A DNA stretch of 64,000 nucleotides from Chryseobacterium sediminis. GTDB lineage: Bacteria; Bacteroidota; Bacteroidia; Flavobacteriales; Weeksellaceae. The position numbers were made by a program, and so were the translations under genes. The notes below the pieces were generated by a model. The model made no database searches, was not told the DNA's origin, and saw only the letters and a program-made list of their open reading frames with translations. Shown piece by piece: positions 1-7,894 of the stretch. The stretch covers positions 2,535,937 through 2,599,936 of the forward strand of contig NZ_VUNZ01000001.1 in assembly GCF_008386505.1 (NCBI RefSeq), in the 5' to 3' direction. Numbering within the stretch: the first letter of the stretch is position 1; the number at the start of each line of letters is the position of its first letter.

Positions 1-1032
1 GTTTTTATAGGGATACGAGAAGACAAAGATAGTAAAGACATCAAAGATTCATCCTTCACCGAAAAACCTAAAGAAATGAAAACGAAAGCATCGTCAAAAA
101 AAACTGAAATTTCTGAGAAAGAAAAAGAGATTACTTTAGACAAACATATCGTAAAGCTTACGAATCAGGATAAAATCTATTTCCCAAAAGACGGCATTAC
201 CAAAGGAGATGTCATTGACTACTATCAATCAGTGGCCAGTTATATTCTTCCTCATTTAAAAAACCGTCCGCTTTCTCTTAACCGCTTTCCAAATGGAATT
301 GAAGAACAGAGTTTTTATCAGAAAGATGCCGGAGATCATATTCCGGACTGGATAAAAACTACACAGGTATATTCTGAATCCAATGATAAATACATAGACT
401 ATATATATTGCAATGACAAAGCAACTTTAGCCTATCTGAATAATTTAGGCTGTATTGACCTCAACCCATGGAACAGTTCTTTACCGGATCTGGAGCATCC
501 TGATTATTTGGTTTTAGACCTGGATCCATCTTCCAAAAATACATTTGATGAGGTGATTGAAACAGCACTTCAGGTGAATGAGGTTTTAAAAGCTATTAAA
601 GTAAAAGGGTACTGCAAAACTTCAGGAAGTACAGGAATTCATATCTATATTCCCATGGGATCTCATTATGATTTTGACCAGGTAAAAGATTTCGCCCATA
701 TTCTTATGAAACAGGTTAATGAAAAATTACTTGAGATTACGACTTTGGAAAGAAGTCTTCAAAAAAGAGATAATAAAAAAATCTACCTCGATTACCTTCA
801 AAACAGGACAGGACAAACTCTGGCAAGCGCGTACAGTCTGAGGCCTAAACAGGGAGCTTCAGTTTCCATGCCTCTGGATTGGGATGAATTGAAGCCCGGA
901 CTGAAACCTACAGATTTTAATATTAATAATGCCCTGGACAGGATTAAGAAGAAAGGAGATTTGTTCAAACCGGTTTTGGGTAAGGGAATTGATATGATGA
1001 AAGCTTTGGAGCTGCTGCAAAATATTGATTAA
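1..1032 (+). CDS. ligD: DNA ligase D, C-terminal polymerase domain (5' end outside window)
   Basis: Partial gene. The frame is open from base 1, and its first residues (VFIGIREDK) look like the end of the LigD ligase OB domain, so this is probably not a stand-alone polymerase starting at the ATG at 76. The rest is the LigD polymerase/primase domain used in NHEJ-type double-strand break repair with Ku. Numbering from the ATG at 76, visible motifs are the metal-binding D-L-D-P at 148-151 (bases 517-528), SGSTGIHIYIP at about 183-193 with its catalytic His, and the downstream IYLDYLQNRTGQT and YSLRPKQGASVS segments. A basic, low-complexity linker (about residues 1-20) joins ligase to polymerase. 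The C-terminus ends normally. Whether a phosphoesterase domain lies upstream cannot be seen, and no ku gene is in view. Function is confident from family motifs; completeness is unknown. Confidence 0.93.
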   Translation, partial: VFIGIREDKDSKDIKDSSFTEKPKEMKTKASSKKTEISEKEKEITLDKHIVKLTNQDKIYFPKDGITKGDVIDYYQSVASYILPHLKNRPLSLNRFPNGIEEQSFYQKDAGDHIPDWIKTTQVYSESNDKYIDYIYCNDKATLAYLNNLGCIDLNPWNSSLPDLEHPDYLVLDLDPSSKNTFDEVIETALQVNEVLKAIKVKGYCKTSGSTGIHIYIPMGSHYDFDQVKDFAHILMKQVNEKLLEITTLERSLQKRDNKKIYLDYLQNRTGQTLASAYSLRPKQGASVSMPLDWDELKPGLKPTDFNINNALDRIKKKGDLFKPVLGKGIDMMKALELLQNID

Positions 1033-1038
1033 TTTCTA

Positions 1039-1046
1039 TACTTTTG
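1039..1046 (+). promoter_or_regulatory. -7 box upstream of the YcxB-like gene
   Basis: TACTTTTG matches the Bacteroidota TAnnTTTG -7 element 15 bases before ATG 1062. No convincing TTTG -33 box is at the usual spacing. Confidence 0.4.
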
Positions 1047-1061
1047 CCGGAAATTATAATA

Positions 1062-1595
1062 ATGGAAAACACATTGAATGTTCCGATAACTTTTAATGAA
1101 AATATTGTACGCAAGCAATTGTGGAAATATTTTTATTATTCATGGAAAAAGAAACTCCCAACTATTCTTAGAAATTTATGTTACACCCTTCTTATTCTCT
1201 TTATTTTTGATAGCCTTATCGGTAATAAGAGCAGGTATGACTTTTTACGATTTGCATTCATATTTTCCGGAGTAGTCTGCATATTTTATCTTATCTACTT
1301 TTTTTATCAGAAAGCCAATCATTCCATTAAATTAGATAAACATATTGATGAATTAAAAGGCTACCATCCTATAACAGAATTATATTTTGATGAAGACAGC
1401 ATCCTTATCAAAAGTGAACAGTTTGATGTAAGAAGTATTTGGAAAAAAGTAACCTATGAAGTTTACAATAAAATCATATTGATACATATTGAATTGGGCA
1501 CAGTCTTTACTTTCCTTGTCAGTGAGGAAGAAACTAATCAATATACGGAAATACTTGAATTTTTAAAAAGTAAAACAAAATCAAAAGATAAATAA
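1062..1595 (+). CDS. YcxB-like two-helix membrane protein
   Basis: Small inner-membrane protein of 177 residues. Two adjacent hydrophobic segments (about residues 36-52 and 62-82) follow a basic N-terminus. The soluble C-terminal half ends in a pattern (YFDEDSILIKS, then SIWKKVTYEVY) that resembles the C-terminal domain of YcxB-like proteins. That assignment is by pattern only, and the function of the family is not established. The start is placed at ATG 1062. An upstream in-frame TTG at 1044 lies inside a TAnnTTTG promoter box (1039-1046), so it is unlikely to be used. The gene starts 30 bases after ligD stops and ends before a bidirectional terminator. Confidence 0.7.
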   Translation: MENTLNVPITFNENIVRKQLWKYFYYSWKKKLPTILRNLCYTLLILFIFDSLIGNKSRYDFLRFAFIFSGVVCIFYLIYFFYQKANHSIKLDKHIDELKGYHPITELYFDEDSILIKSEQFDVRSIWKKVTYEVYNKIILIHIELGTVFTFLVSEEETNQYTEILEFLKSKTKSKDK

Positions 1596-1618
1596 TTTTC
1601 ATTTGAATTGTAAAGAAT

Positions 1619-1657
1619 AAAAAAGCTCCTGCATTAAACAAATACAGGAGCTTTTTA
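1619..1657. terminator. Bidirectional intrinsic terminator
   Basis: Stem AAAAAGCTCCTG/CAGGAGCTTTTT with a 13-base loop, flanked by A-tract and T-tract. It sits between the convergent YcxB-like and mscS genes and can serve both. Confidence 0.85.
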
Positions 1658-1667
1658 TATCAATGAA

Positions 1668-2513
1668 TTACTTGTTGTAAACATGCATATCTCTTTGTGG
1701 AAAAGGAATTCCAATTTCTGCTTTATCGAGAGCTTCTTTACAACCGATGATTAGTTCTTCGTTCATCGCCCAGAAATTTTCTGTAGAAGTACTTACTCTT
1801 ATTGATAAATTGACCGCACTTTCTCCAAGCTCAGTCACCACTACTTGTGGTGCAGGTGTTTCAAGAGCATACTGATTACTTTTAATGACATTCATTAAAA
1901 TATCTTTGGTCTGTCTTAAATCTGCATCATATGCAACTCCGATATCCAATGAAGTTCTTCTTGTTCCCAGCTGGGTAAAATTGGTAATACTGTTATTTGA
2001 AACCACCCCGTTAGGAATAACGATCAATTGGTTTTGTGGCGTAACCAGTTTCGTATGAAAAATATCTATTGCCAGCACCGTCCCTGAAACTCCGGAATTG
2101 GTAGAAATAAAGTCACCAATTTTAAACGGTTTTAATAATAAAATTAAGATTCCTCCTGCAAAATTCGTTAAGGATCCCTGTAAAGCTAAACCTACCGCCA
2201 GACCTGCGGCACCAATCATGGCAACAAATGCAGATGTCTGTACTCCCAGCTGAGTTACAACTACAATGAATAGCAGAATATTAAGTCCCCAATTGATAAT
2301 ATTCAACAGGAAATGCTGCAATGAAGCTTCCATATTACGTTTTTTGAAACCCTTCTCAGCCAGTTTCTTGATCATTCTTATCATCCATGATCCAATCAGA
2401 TAAATTAATAATGCAGAAATAACTGCAGTAAAAACCCTCGGTGCCCATGAAATTGCTGAAGAAATTAATGTGTCCCAGTGTTGTTGAATCTTGTTCAGTT
2501 CTAAATCGTCCAT
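1668..2513 (-). CDS. Small-conductance mechanosensitive channel (MscS family)
   Basis: Inner-membrane channel that opens under membrane tension to release solutes during hypo-osmotic shock. The 281 residues match the short, three-helix MscS type. There are hydrophobic helices at about 24-46 and 70-90, then the pore helix with the hallmark Gly/Ala-rich run (AAGLAVGLALQGSLTNFAGG, about 101-120) and the following LLLKPFKIGDFI. The beta domain and C-terminal alpha/beta vestibule follow. The start is the only good ATG after the divergent spacer. The gene stands alone, ending at the shared terminator at 1619-1657. No promoter box of the standard type was found upstream. Confidence 0.94.
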   Translation of the reverse strand: MDDLELNKIQQHWDTLISSAISWAPRVFTAVISALLIYLIGSWMIRMIKKLAEKGFKKRNMEASLQHFLLNIINWGLNILLFIVVVTQLGVQTSAFVAMIGAAGLAVGLALQGSLTNFAGGILILLLKPFKIGDFISTNSGVSGTVLAIDIFHTKLVTPQNQLIVIPNGVVSNNSITNFTQLGTRRTSLDIGVAYDADLRQTKDILMNVIKSNQYALETPAPQVVVTELGESAVNLSIRVSTSTENFWAMNEELIIGCKEALDKAEIGIPFPQRDMHVYNK

Positions 2514-2833
2514 TGTATGCTATGTGTTTACTATTATATCATGAGATATTAAGTTCCGCAGGATTTAAAAATGATTAAATAATACTATCCAAAAAAGAAA
2601 TTTACCTTACACTTCAAAAGTGAAAGTAAATGATATTATAGATTAAAATAGATTGGCAGCAGAACAGATTGTTTCAGCTTTACTCAATAATCATTCAGAA
2701 ATTGAATCTTGCAGGAAGAAATAATTTTCGGGTCATAGAATTACAAAAACGATACCGAAGTATGATGATCATCAAAATTAACTTCTTTAAAAACTAAAAT
2801 TATCAACAAAACAGCGCTTGCCGGCGAATATTT
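2514..2833. other. Intergenic region, 320 bases, nothing recognised
   Basis: AT-rich spacer between mscS and the SDR gene, both on the minus strand. I see no tRNA, no plausible small ORF, no strong hairpin and no clear TAnnTTTG promoter. A short weak inverted repeat (CACTT/AAGTG) near 2613-2623 is not persuasive. Confidence 0.5.
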
Positions 2834-3568
2834 TTATGGCAATTTTGCAGCCAGACTTTCCGGCAAAAGTCTAAGAATATGGTAGATCATTTTCCACTTA
2901 AAATTCGGAACAATCGTAAAGGAATTTCCTGCATTGACAATATATTTCGCCACATAATCGGGTTCCATGATCAAGGATTCATTCAATTCCAATCCTTCAT
3001 TGATTTTCGTTCTGATATAGCCAATGACTAATGCATTGACAATAATTTTTCGGGAAGCTAATTCCTGTCTCAATCCAGCCAGAAACTGAGTAAATGCAGC
3101 TTTGGTACTTCCGTAAACAAAATTACTTTTTCTTCCTCTCACTCCGGACAATGAAGAGAGTCCAATTATTCTTTCAAGGTTTTTGTTGTCTTCATCCATT
3201 GCAATAATGCTCAGGATAGAGACTCCGCCCATATAATTGACTTCCATCATTTGTTTTGCACCTTTAAAATCAGTCAGTGCCTTTTGGTTATCAACTAAAA
3301 ACCCCGCTGCATATACCACAATATGAGGTTTTACAGGAAGTTCGGAATAAAATTTATGATGTGAATCAAAATCTGCTGCATCAAAATACAAAACAGAAAC
3401 TTTTGAAGAGTCCAGATGATTTGAATTAATAAAATCTTCCAGAGATGTGGTATTTCTGGAAGCAGCGATCACTGCAAATCCTTTTTCAATATATTGCTTA
3501 ATACATTGTTTTGCTACATCTGAATTAGCTCCCAGAATAAGAACCGTTTTGTTTGTGTTTTGATTCAT
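2834..3568 (-). CDS. SDR-family oxidoreductase, DprE2-like
   Basis: Cytoplasmic NAD(P)-dependent short-chain dehydrogenase/reductase, 244 residues. A Rossmann fold starts at VLILGANSDVAKQC (about 9-22), a variant of the glycine-rich nucleotide loop. The active site is SSLSGVRG with the catalytic Ser, followed by the Y-x-x-x-K pair in NFVYGSTKAAF (about 149-159). The GLSSLSGVRGRKSNFVYGS context resembles decaprenyl-phosphoryl-ribose 2'-epimerase subunit DprE2, so a role in cell-envelope sugar epimerisation is plausible. No DprE1-like oxidase is adjacent. A near-perfect promoter lies immediately upstream, leaving almost no 5' leader. SDR membership is firm; the substrate is inferred. Confidence 0.88.
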   Translation of the reverse strand: MNQNTNKTVLILGANSDVAKQCIKQYIEKGFAVIAASRNTTSLEDFINSNHLDSSKVSVLYFDAADFDSHHKFYSELPVKPHIVVYAAGFLVDNQKALTDFKGAKQMMEVNYMGGVSILSIIAMDEDNKNLERIIGLSSLSGVRGRKSNFVYGSTKAAFTQFLAGLRQELASRKIIVNALVIGYIRTKINEGLELNESLIMEPDYVAKYIVNAGNSFTIVPNFKWKMIYHILRLLPESLAAKLP

Positions 3569-3572
3569 AGAA

Positions 3573-3604
3573 CAAAGATAATTTTATTAATCACTATTCC
3601 CAAA
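3573..3604 (-). promoter_or_regulatory. Promoter of the SDR gene (TTTG-N20-TATCTTTG)
   Basis: On the minus strand TTTG (3601-3604) is followed 20 bases later by TATCTTTG (3573-3580), a full Bacteroidota -33/-7 pair. The SDR ATG starts at 3568, only four bases past the -7 box, which predicts a leaderless or nearly leaderless mRNA. Confidence 0.7.
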
Positions 3605-3669
3605 TGAAGTCTGAGACTACTTAATCATCTTTATTAAATTTTGTTCCGGTTGGTAAGCTATATAAAAGA

Positions 3670-3702
3670 CTGCGGCGGGTGAACTTTGTTCACCCGCCGC
3701 AG
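3670..3702 (-). terminator. GC-rich perfect hairpin, terminator of the yajC operon
   Basis: A perfect 15-base-pair stem (CTGCGGCGGGTGAAC and its complement) closes on a 3-base loop and is followed on the minus strand by TCTTTTATAT. It lies 21 bases after the yajC stop. Its GC content is far above the surrounding DNA. Confidence 0.8.
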
Positions 3703-3722
3703 CTAAATATTTTCAGACTGAA

Positions 3723-4085
3723 TTATTTCTTTTCTTCAGTTGCTGTTTCTTTTTTGTCATCTGCTTTATCTGCAGATTTTGTTTTATCTCCAAAACGAGA
3801 TTCTGTCATTTCTCTGGAAACCGCAGCTTTTTCAAATTTCAGTTTCCCTGATAATGTTTCAATAACAAAACCATCATCCTGAACCTGAGCAATTCTTCCG
3901 TGAAGACCTGAAGTAAGGACTACTCTTGTTCCTACTTTAAGGTTTTCCTGAAAGTTTTTCTCTTGCTTTTGTTTTTTCATCTGAGGTCTTATCATCAGGA
4001 AATAAAATCCTACAAACATTACCCCCATCATAATCAGCATCATAGGTGAAGACCCACCTGCTGCCTGTAAAAATAGTGTCAACAT
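3723..4085 (-). CDS. yajC: Preprotein translocase subunit YajC
   Basis: Small single-pass inner-membrane protein that associates with SecDF-SecYEG in protein export. It has 120 residues: a short Gly/Ser-rich N-terminus, one hydrophobic helix (about 15-32) ending in the family signature FYFLMIRPQMKKQK, and a conserved soluble domain (FQENLKVGTRVVLTSGLHGRI). The extra C-terminal tail is charged and Lys/Glu-rich, typical of Bacteroidota YajC. It is the last gene of the nusB-DUF1573-yajC operon, starting 10 bases after the preceding stop, and is followed by a strong hairpin terminator. Confidence 0.96.
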   Translation of the reverse strand: MLTLFLQAAGGSSPMMLIMMGVMFVGFYFLMIRPQMKKQKQEKNFQENLKVGTRVVLTSGLHGRIAQVQDDGFVIETLSGKLKFEKAAVSREMTESRFGDKTKSADKADDKKETATEEKK

Positions 4086-4095
4086 ATTGTAATTA

Positions 4096-4602
4096 TTATG
4101 GTTGAATGTTCGCTGTAAATGTCAATCTGATTGGAGCTTTTTCTACGTTTGCAAAAACATCTGCATATTTCTGAACGTTTCCGTCAAAGCTTGAAGAATC
4201 AAAGTGTAATGTCACTTTTCCTTTTTTACCTGGCATAATCGGCTCTTTTGTGAAATCAGGAGCTGTACATCCGCATCCTGGCTTAACTTCAGAAATGATT
4301 AAAGGGTTTTTCCCGGTATTGGTAATTTCATATACGTGTTCCACTTTATCTCCTTTTTTGATTTTTCCAAAATCGAAGCTGTTTTCGGATAAAGCAACAG
4401 AAGTAGATGGTTCCTTAGAAACCGGAGCTGCTGCTTCACCAGTTACAGGTGCTGCCGCAGAATCAGTGGTTACCGGAGCCGCAACAGCTGCAGAATCAGT
4501 AGTTGCAGTTTCAGTACTTTGAGTTTCTTTGTTTTCTTTTTTACATGAAACTAACCCAAAGCCTATAATAGACAAGGCGATAATTGATAACGTCTTTTTC
4601 AT
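4096..4602 (-). CDS. DUF1573 lipoprotein
   Basis: Predicted lipoprotein of 168 residues. A signal peptide ends in the lipobox GLVSC (Cys20), followed by a low-complexity Ala/Thr/Pro linker (about 25-67) and then a DUF1573 immunoglobulin-like domain. The domain signature is visible: FDFGKIKKGDKVEHVYEITN, and further on KPGCGCTAPDF. DUF1573 proteins are common in Bacteroidota, and their function is not established. The linker is built of repetitive Ala/Pro/Val codons, which creates a long open frame on the opposite strand that is not a gene. It is the middle gene of the nusB operon, with only one base between the nusB stop and this ATG. Confidence 0.9.
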   Translation of the reverse strand: MKKTLSIIALSIIGFGLVSCKKENKETQSTETATTDSAAVAAPVTTDSAAAPVTGEAAAPVSKEPSTSVALSENSFDFGKIKKGDKVEHVYEITNTGKNPLIISEVKPGCGCTAPDFTKEPIMPGKKGKVTLHFDSSSFDGNVQKYADVFANVEKAPIRLTFTANIQP

Positions 4603-4603
4603 T

Positions 4604-5509
4604 TTATATTCTATTTTGATCTTTACAATATTTATCTAAAATACCATTGATGAAGATATTGGAACGGTCAGTAGCGAATACTTTTGCAATTTCAATATAT
4701 TCATTAATAACAACTCTTGAAGGTGTGAAAGCAAAATTATCAAGTTCCGCAATCGCTGTAGATAAAATAACTTTATCCATTAAAGAAACTCTTTCCAAAT
4801 CCCAGTTTTCTAGTCTTTCTCCCAGTTTCTTTTCATTGTTTTCCCAGTTGTTCAGAGTATCTTTCAACAGTTTGGCAGCGAAAGTCTTATCTTCTTCATC
4901 TTTAATCATTTTAATTAAAGTTCTGCTTTCTTCATCTTCTCTCAGGAAACCGATTGTTTTTTGTACCATGGAGTTGGCAATGTGAATGTCATCATACCAT
5001 GAAAGTTCTTTATCTCCCAGATAATCATGAAAATCTTCATTTTCAGCAATATATCTTAAAAATAATTTTCCAATAAATTTCTGATCATCTTCAAAAGAGT
5101 ATCCATCTTCTTTCATGAAATCCTGATAACGCTTTCCAGCAGTAATTCTTTGGAAAGTTTTTACCAATAAGTCATCATGCATATCCCATTTCAACTGCTT
5201 ATGCTGGCCTGTAAAAAATAATCTTTCAGGATTTTCTTCCAGTTTAAGCAATACTTGGTTGTTGATGAATTTTTGGTTAGGATTAATGTCAGAATCAGTT
5301 TTAAGATATTTGTTCTTACCAATTTCGATCTGATGTTCTGCTAATTCTTTCAGAGCCACCAAAAAATTAAGTTGGTAGATGTATAGATAATAGATTTTCT
5401 CTATCCCAGCGAACATGTTTTTCTCTAAAACATCAAACTTTACAGGATTTTGGTAGTATGAATACACTGTCTGTACTACTTTTTCACGGATTTGTCGTCT
5501 TCCTAACAT
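4604..5509 (-). CDS. nusB: Transcription antitermination factor NusB (long Bacteroidota form)
   Basis: RNA-binding partner of NusE (S10) in antitermination of rRNA operons. At 301 residues it is about twice the length of E. coli NusB. A Bacteroidota-specific N-terminal extension (MLGRRQIREKVVQTVYSYYQ, about 1-180) precedes the classic NusB fold, whose signature is near the C-terminus (VILSTAIAELDNF, then PSRVVINEYIEIAKVFATD and INGILDKY). It is first in an operon with the DUF1573 lipoprotein and yajC. A TATCTTTG -7 box lies 22 bases upstream of the start. The divergent ABC transporter gene shares this 90-base promoter region. Confidence 0.93.
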   Translation of the reverse strand: MLGRRQIREKVVQTVYSYYQNPVKFDVLEKNMFAGIEKIYYLYIYQLNFLVALKELAEHQIEIGKNKYLKTDSDINPNQKFINNQVLLKLEENPERLFFTGQHKQLKWDMHDDLLVKTFQRITAGKRYQDFMKEDGYSFEDDQKFIGKLFLRYIAENEDFHDYLGDKELSWYDDIHIANSMVQKTIGFLREDEESRTLIKMIKDEEDKTFAAKLLKDTLNNWENNEKKLGERLENWDLERVSLMDKVILSTAIAELDNFAFTPSRVVINEYIEIAKVFATDRSNIFINGILDKYCKDQNRI

Positions 5510-5531
5510 TCAAAGAGCTTTTTTATGGGTG

Positions 5532-5539
5532 CAAAGATA
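5532..5539 (-). promoter_or_regulatory. -7 box of the nusB operon
   Basis: TATCTTTG on the minus strand, 22 bases before the nusB ATG. It lies back to back with the -7 box of the divergent ABC gene at 5584-5591. Confidence 0.55.
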
Positions 5540-5583
5540 CAAAATTTAAAATTGATGAAATTCGTAGTGTGATGACATTTTTG

Positions 5584-5591
5584 TAATTTTG
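5584..5591 (+). promoter_or_regulatory. -7 box of the ABC exporter gene
   Basis: TAATTTTG ends nine bases before ATG 5601. A possible TTG start at 5589 lies inside this box and is therefore discounted. Confidence 0.5.
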
Positions 5592-5600
5592 TCAAACTAT

Positions 5601-7262
5601 ATGAAAGCGCTAAAAACCTTAAACCCCTATTTTTGGAAACACAAAATACTTTTGTTTTGGGGGGTACTATTTATCATTGCCAGTAATTTCTTTAATATAT
5701 ATAAGGTTCAGTTTGTAGGAAAATCTGTAGATGAGCTTACAAAAAATGGAAACCTTGGCTTCAATCAACAGGTTTTGATCTATGTTGGAATCATTGTTGG
5801 ATGTTCTCTTTTGACCGGATTTTTCACCTTCATGATGAGACAGACCATCATTGTAGCTTCCAGAAGGATAGAATATGAGCTTAAAAATAAAATCTACAGG
5901 CATTACCAGGATTTATCTTTAACAGATTATAAACAGACCACCATCGGAGACTTAATGAACAGATTGAGTGAAGATGTGGTTGCGGTGAGAATGTATCTTG
6001 GTCCGGGAGTCATGTATGTGGCTAATTTGATTGTCCTTGTACTGATCACAGCTATTTATATGGTAAAGACGGATGCTTCAATGACTATGTGGACTTTACT
6101 TCCGCTTCCAATTTTATCTTTTGCTATTTATAAGGTAAGTTCAATTATTAATAAGAAATCGAAGATCATGCAGAAAAGCCAGTCTGCGATTTCAACTTTT
6201 GTTCAGGACAGTTTTTCGGGAATCCGCGTGGTAAAATTCTTCGCAAGAGAAAAATATATTGAAAAAAACTACGGAATTAAGGTAACGGATTATCAGAATA
6301 AAGCATTGGATCTGGCAAAAACAGAAGCTTATTTTTTCACTATTATTCTTTTTGTAATCGGCCTTCTGAATGTGGCTATCATTTGGATTGGAGGTACCAA
6401 ATATATTGCTGGAGAATTAAGCATCGGTAAAATTGCAGATTTCTTCATGTATATCAACACCCTGATCTTCCCCTTCTCTATGGTTGGATGGGTAACTTCG
6501 GTGAACCAGAGAGCAGAAGCATCCATGCAAAGAATCAATGAATTCATGGATAAGAAATCGGAAATCATTAATACTAATTTTGAAACCTACCCTATCAAAG
6601 GAGATATAGAATTCAGAAACGTTTCTTATGTATATCCTAATACAGGAATTAAAGCACTGGATAATTTAAGCTTTAAAATAAAAGCCGGAGAATCTTTGGC
6701 TATCATGGGTAAAACAGGAAGCGGAAAATCAACAATCGCCCTGCTCTTATGTAGGTTGATAGACCCCAGCGAAGGAGAGATTCTGATTGACGGTAAAAAT
6801 CTTAAAGATCATAATCTTACCAACTACAGAAACTTTATTGGATATATTCCTCAGGAGAGTTATTTATTCTCTGATTCTATAGAAAATAATATAGGTTTTG
6901 CCATTGATCATCCTTCTCATGAGAAAGTGGTAGAATATTCAAATATTGCAGATGTTCACAAAAATATTATAGAGTTTAAAGAGCAATATAAAACACTTGT
7001 AGGTGAACGCGGGGTAATGCTTTCGGGGGGACAAAAACAAAGAATTTGCATTGCAAGAGCCTTAATTAAAGACCCGAATATTATCATTTTTGATGATTCA
7101 CTGTCAGCTTTAGACACTGAAACGGAGCAGAATATTCTGGAAAATATCGATAAAAAAATAAGTAACGCCACTTCCATAATCATCACACACAGAGAGTCTA
7201 GCGCTCAAAAAGCCGATCAAATTATCAACCTTACGGAAATTGCCAATTCTGTAACCGCTTAG
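5601..7262 (+). CDS. ABC exporter half-transporter (MsbA/MdlA type)
   Basis: Fused permease-ATPase half-transporter of 553 residues in the inner membrane. Six transmembrane helices occupy about residues 18-300. The ATPase domain shows Walker [10 protein letters not shown] (about 370-378), Q-loop at YIPQES, the ABC signature LSGGQKQR (474-481), Walker B IIIFDD (494-499), D-loop SALD and the switch His in ITHRES. The residue after the Walker B Asp is Asp instead of the usual catalytic Glu, as seen in one half of many heterodimeric exporters, yet no partner half is adjacent. There is no N-terminal C39 peptidase, so it is not a double-glycine peptide exporter. ATG 5601 is preferred over TTG 5589, which lies in the promoter. 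Substrate unknown. Confidence 0.88.
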   Translation: MKALKTLNPYFWKHKILLFWGVLFIIASNFFNIYKVQFVGKSVDELTKNGNLGFNQQVLIYVGIIVGCSLLTGFFTFMMRQTIIVASRRIEYELKNKIYRHYQDLSLTDYKQTTIGDLMNRLSEDVVAVRMYLGPGVMYVANLIVLVLITAIYMVKTDASMTMWTLLPLPILSFAIYKVSSIINKKSKIMQKSQSAISTFVQDSFSGIRVVKFFAREKYIEKNYGIKVTDYQNKALDLAKTEAYFFTIILFVIGLLNVAIIWIGGTKYIAGELSIGKIADFFMYINTLIFPFSMVGWVTSVNQRAEASMQRINEFMDKKSEIINTNFETYPIKGDIEFRNVSYVYPNTGIKALDNLSFKIKAGESLAIMGKTGSGKSTIALLLCRLIDPSEGEILIDGKNLKDHNLTNYRNFIGYIPQESYLFSDSIENNIGFAIDHPSHEKVVEYSNIADVHKNIIEFKEQYKTLVGERGVMLSGGQKQRICIARALIKDPNIIIFDDSLSALDTETEQNILENIDKKISNATSIIITHRESSAQKADQIINLTEIANSVTA

Positions 7263-7301
7263 CCATTTCGTTCTCAATTGTTAAATAAATCATAAAAAAA
7301 A

Positions 7302-7332
7302 TTTTGTGATTAAAAGAATTCTTTTATATTTG
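7302..7332 (+). promoter_or_regulatory. Promoter of the DUF3276 gene
   Basis: TTTTG (7302-7306), an 18-base spacer, then TATATTTG (7325-7332). It is a textbook Bacteroidota promoter and gives a leader of roughly 25 bases. Confidence 0.75.
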
Positions 7333-7361
7333 TTCTTAACAAGATTAAAAAATATCTAACA

Positions 7362-7697
7362 ATGAGTGAATACAAGGAACGCCATGAAAATGAGATTTTC
7401 ACGAAGGTGTTAAAAGCAGGGAGAAGAACTTATTTCTTTGATGTGCGTGAGACGAAAGCAGGAGATTATTATCTTACAATCACTGAGAGTAAGAAAAATT
7501 TCGGAGAGAATGGGGAAGCTACATTCGAGAAGCATAAAATTTACCTTTACAAGGAAGATTTTAAGAGTTTCCAGGAGATGTTTAATGAGTCCACAGATTT
7601 CATCATTAATGAAAAGGGTGAGGATGTAATTTCAGAAAAACATGATAAAGACTTCAAAAGCAAATCATTCACAATTGATTCTGACGACGAAGTTTAA
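7362..7697 (+). CDS. DUF3276 / PUR-alpha-like nucleic-acid-binding protein
   Basis: Small cytoplasmic protein of 111 residues matching DUF3276, the Bacteroidota family with the PUR-alpha nucleic-acid-binding fold. The conserved pattern is two beta-rich stretches, TKVLKAGRRTYFFDVRETKAG then DYYLTITESKK, followed by a helix (YKEDFKSFQEMF) and an acidic tail. It is thought to bind single-stranded DNA or RNA; the target is unknown. It forms a single-gene unit with a consensus promoter at 7302-7332 and an intrinsic terminator at 7718-7743. Confidence 0.9.
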   Translation: MSEYKERHENEIFTKVLKAGRRTYFFDVRETKAGDYYLTITESKKNFGENGEATFEKHKIYLYKEDFKSFQEMFNESTDFIINEKGEDVISEKHDKDFKSKSFTIDSDDEV

Positions 7698-7717
7698 AAA
7701 AGAATATCTAAAAACAC

Positions 7718-7743
7718 AAGCATCTGAAAAAGATGCTTTTTTT
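7718..7743 (+). terminator. Terminator of the DUF3276 gene
   Basis: Stem AAGCATCT/AGATGCTT with a five-base loop, followed by a run of T. Confidence 0.85.
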
Positions 7744-7820
7744 ATGCTTTAAAGTCAGACAATTCATCGACAATCTTGTTTTAGAATAGATATAATAAAG
7801 CCGTTAGGCTACCCACAAAA

Positions 7821-7840
7821 AAACGGGCTAAAGCCCGTTT
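7821..7840 (-). terminator. Hairpin AAACGGGCT/AGCCCGTTT, terminator of the large secreted protein
   Basis: Perfect 9-base-pair stem around a 2-base loop, followed on the minus strand by a T-run. It lies 55 bases past the stop of the minus-strand gene at 7895. The sequence looks like a possibly repeated genomic element, but only one copy is in this window. Confidence 0.7.
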
Positions 7841-7894
7841 CTATAAATATATCATGAATAATTTATAGTATAAAATTCTTTATTATTGATTTTC

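Noticed and set aside
4250..4522. 90-codon plus-strand frame
   Set aside because: Antisense of the Ala/Pro-rich linker of the DUF1573 lipoprotein; low-complexity codons keep the opposite strand open.
5601..7262. ABC exporter as the transporter for the double-glycine leader peptide
   Set aside because: It has no N-terminal C39 peptidase domain and lies 20 kb away; the TM domain starts within the first 20 residues.
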